DNA of 64,000 nucleotides. It comes from Diprion similis. Taxonomy: Eukaryota > Arthropoda > Insecta > Hymenoptera > Diprionidae. The DNA lies in the NCBI RefSeq assembly GCF_021155765.1, contig NC_060111.1, positions 2,079,001-2,143,000 of the forward strand, given 5' to 3'. Positions within the stretch are counted from its first letter, which is position 1. Every line of letters begins with the position of its first letter. A program made the translations under genes and the position numbers. Under the pieces are notes generated by a model, which saw nothing but the letters and a program-made list of their open reading frames with translations, ran no database searches and was not told the origin of the DNA. Below are positions 63,916-64,000 of this stretch, piece after piece.

Positions 63916-64000
63916 TCTCAATGAATCTGAATTCGCGTTATTCGAATGTCGAATGTGTAAAATTGCTGGAGAATTTTCATTTTCTAACGTTTCTCCTTCC

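Larger units (their letters stand above)
50387..64000. other. Probable long first intron; no gene found
   Basis: No exon-like frame was found on either strand. The sequence is rich in simple repeats: ACC/CAG at 51321-51381, ACTT near 51560, GTT near 51783, CCAA near 52157, TA near 53410-53440, poly-C at 54329-54358, ATT at 55085-55122, GT at 55943-55982, poly-C near 60343-60370 and poly-A near 63220-63250. Three foldback elements lie at 56280-56973, 57045-57269 and 63748-63915. Confidence 0.5.

Noticed and set aside
17641-64000. Search for tRNA, rRNA, known insect microRNAs and CRISPR arrays
   Set aside because: No cloverleaf with A and B boxes, no familiar microRNA seed hairpins and no spaced direct repeats were seen by eye. 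Tandem runs are plain microsatellites.

Overview
This is animal nuclear DNA, almost certainly insect. Its genes carry phase-consistent GT-AG introns, some very short. The untranslated parts are AT-rich and full of microsatellites, homopolymer tracts and palindromic (foldback) non-autonomous elements. Protein similarity and the short (CCTAA)n tract suggest an insect, and a hymenopteran such as a sawfly is my best guess, but that guess is inference and not shown by the sequence.

Layout. (1) Positions 1-12.5 kb, plus strand: the 3' two thirds of a T-type voltage-gated calcium channel alpha-1 subunit (Ca-alpha1T, Cav3). It runs from the domain I-II linker through domains II, III and IV to the stop codon. 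I place 24 coding exon positions, and their splice phases close exactly. One position is filled by two alternative exons, 2790-2910 and 5649-5805, which encode different extracellular turrets in domain II. (2) 13.3-14.5 kb, plus: glucosamine-6-phosphate N-acetyltransferase in 5 exons, 188 residues. (3) 15.15-17.5 kb, plus: an FAD-synthase (FLAD1)-like protein in 10 exons, 518 residues, with eroded nucleotide-binding motifs. (4) 17.6-37.9 kb: no convincing coding sequence. It holds a candidate promoter with paired CACGTG boxes and two possible leader exons (19.2-20.5 kb), several foldback elements and many simple repeats. (5) 37.9-40.04 kb, minus strand: an SLC22-like major facilitator transporter in 3 exons, 493 residues. 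(6) 40-48.8 kb: gene-free. (7) 48.8-50.4 kb: a GC- and CpG-rich island, then a probable leader and a 24-residue first coding exon on the plus strand of a gene I cannot name. (8) 50.4-64 kb: no further exon found, probably the first intron of that gene, with microsatellites and three more foldback elements.

The first three genes are independent neighbours on one strand: a membrane ion channel, an enzyme of UDP-GlcNAc (chitin and glycan) synthesis, and a flavin-cofactor protein. Nothing suggests a shared pathway. The most informative points are the frame-locked alternative turret exons, the degenerate FAD-synthase site, and two palindromic elements whose two arms share the same substitutions within each copy.
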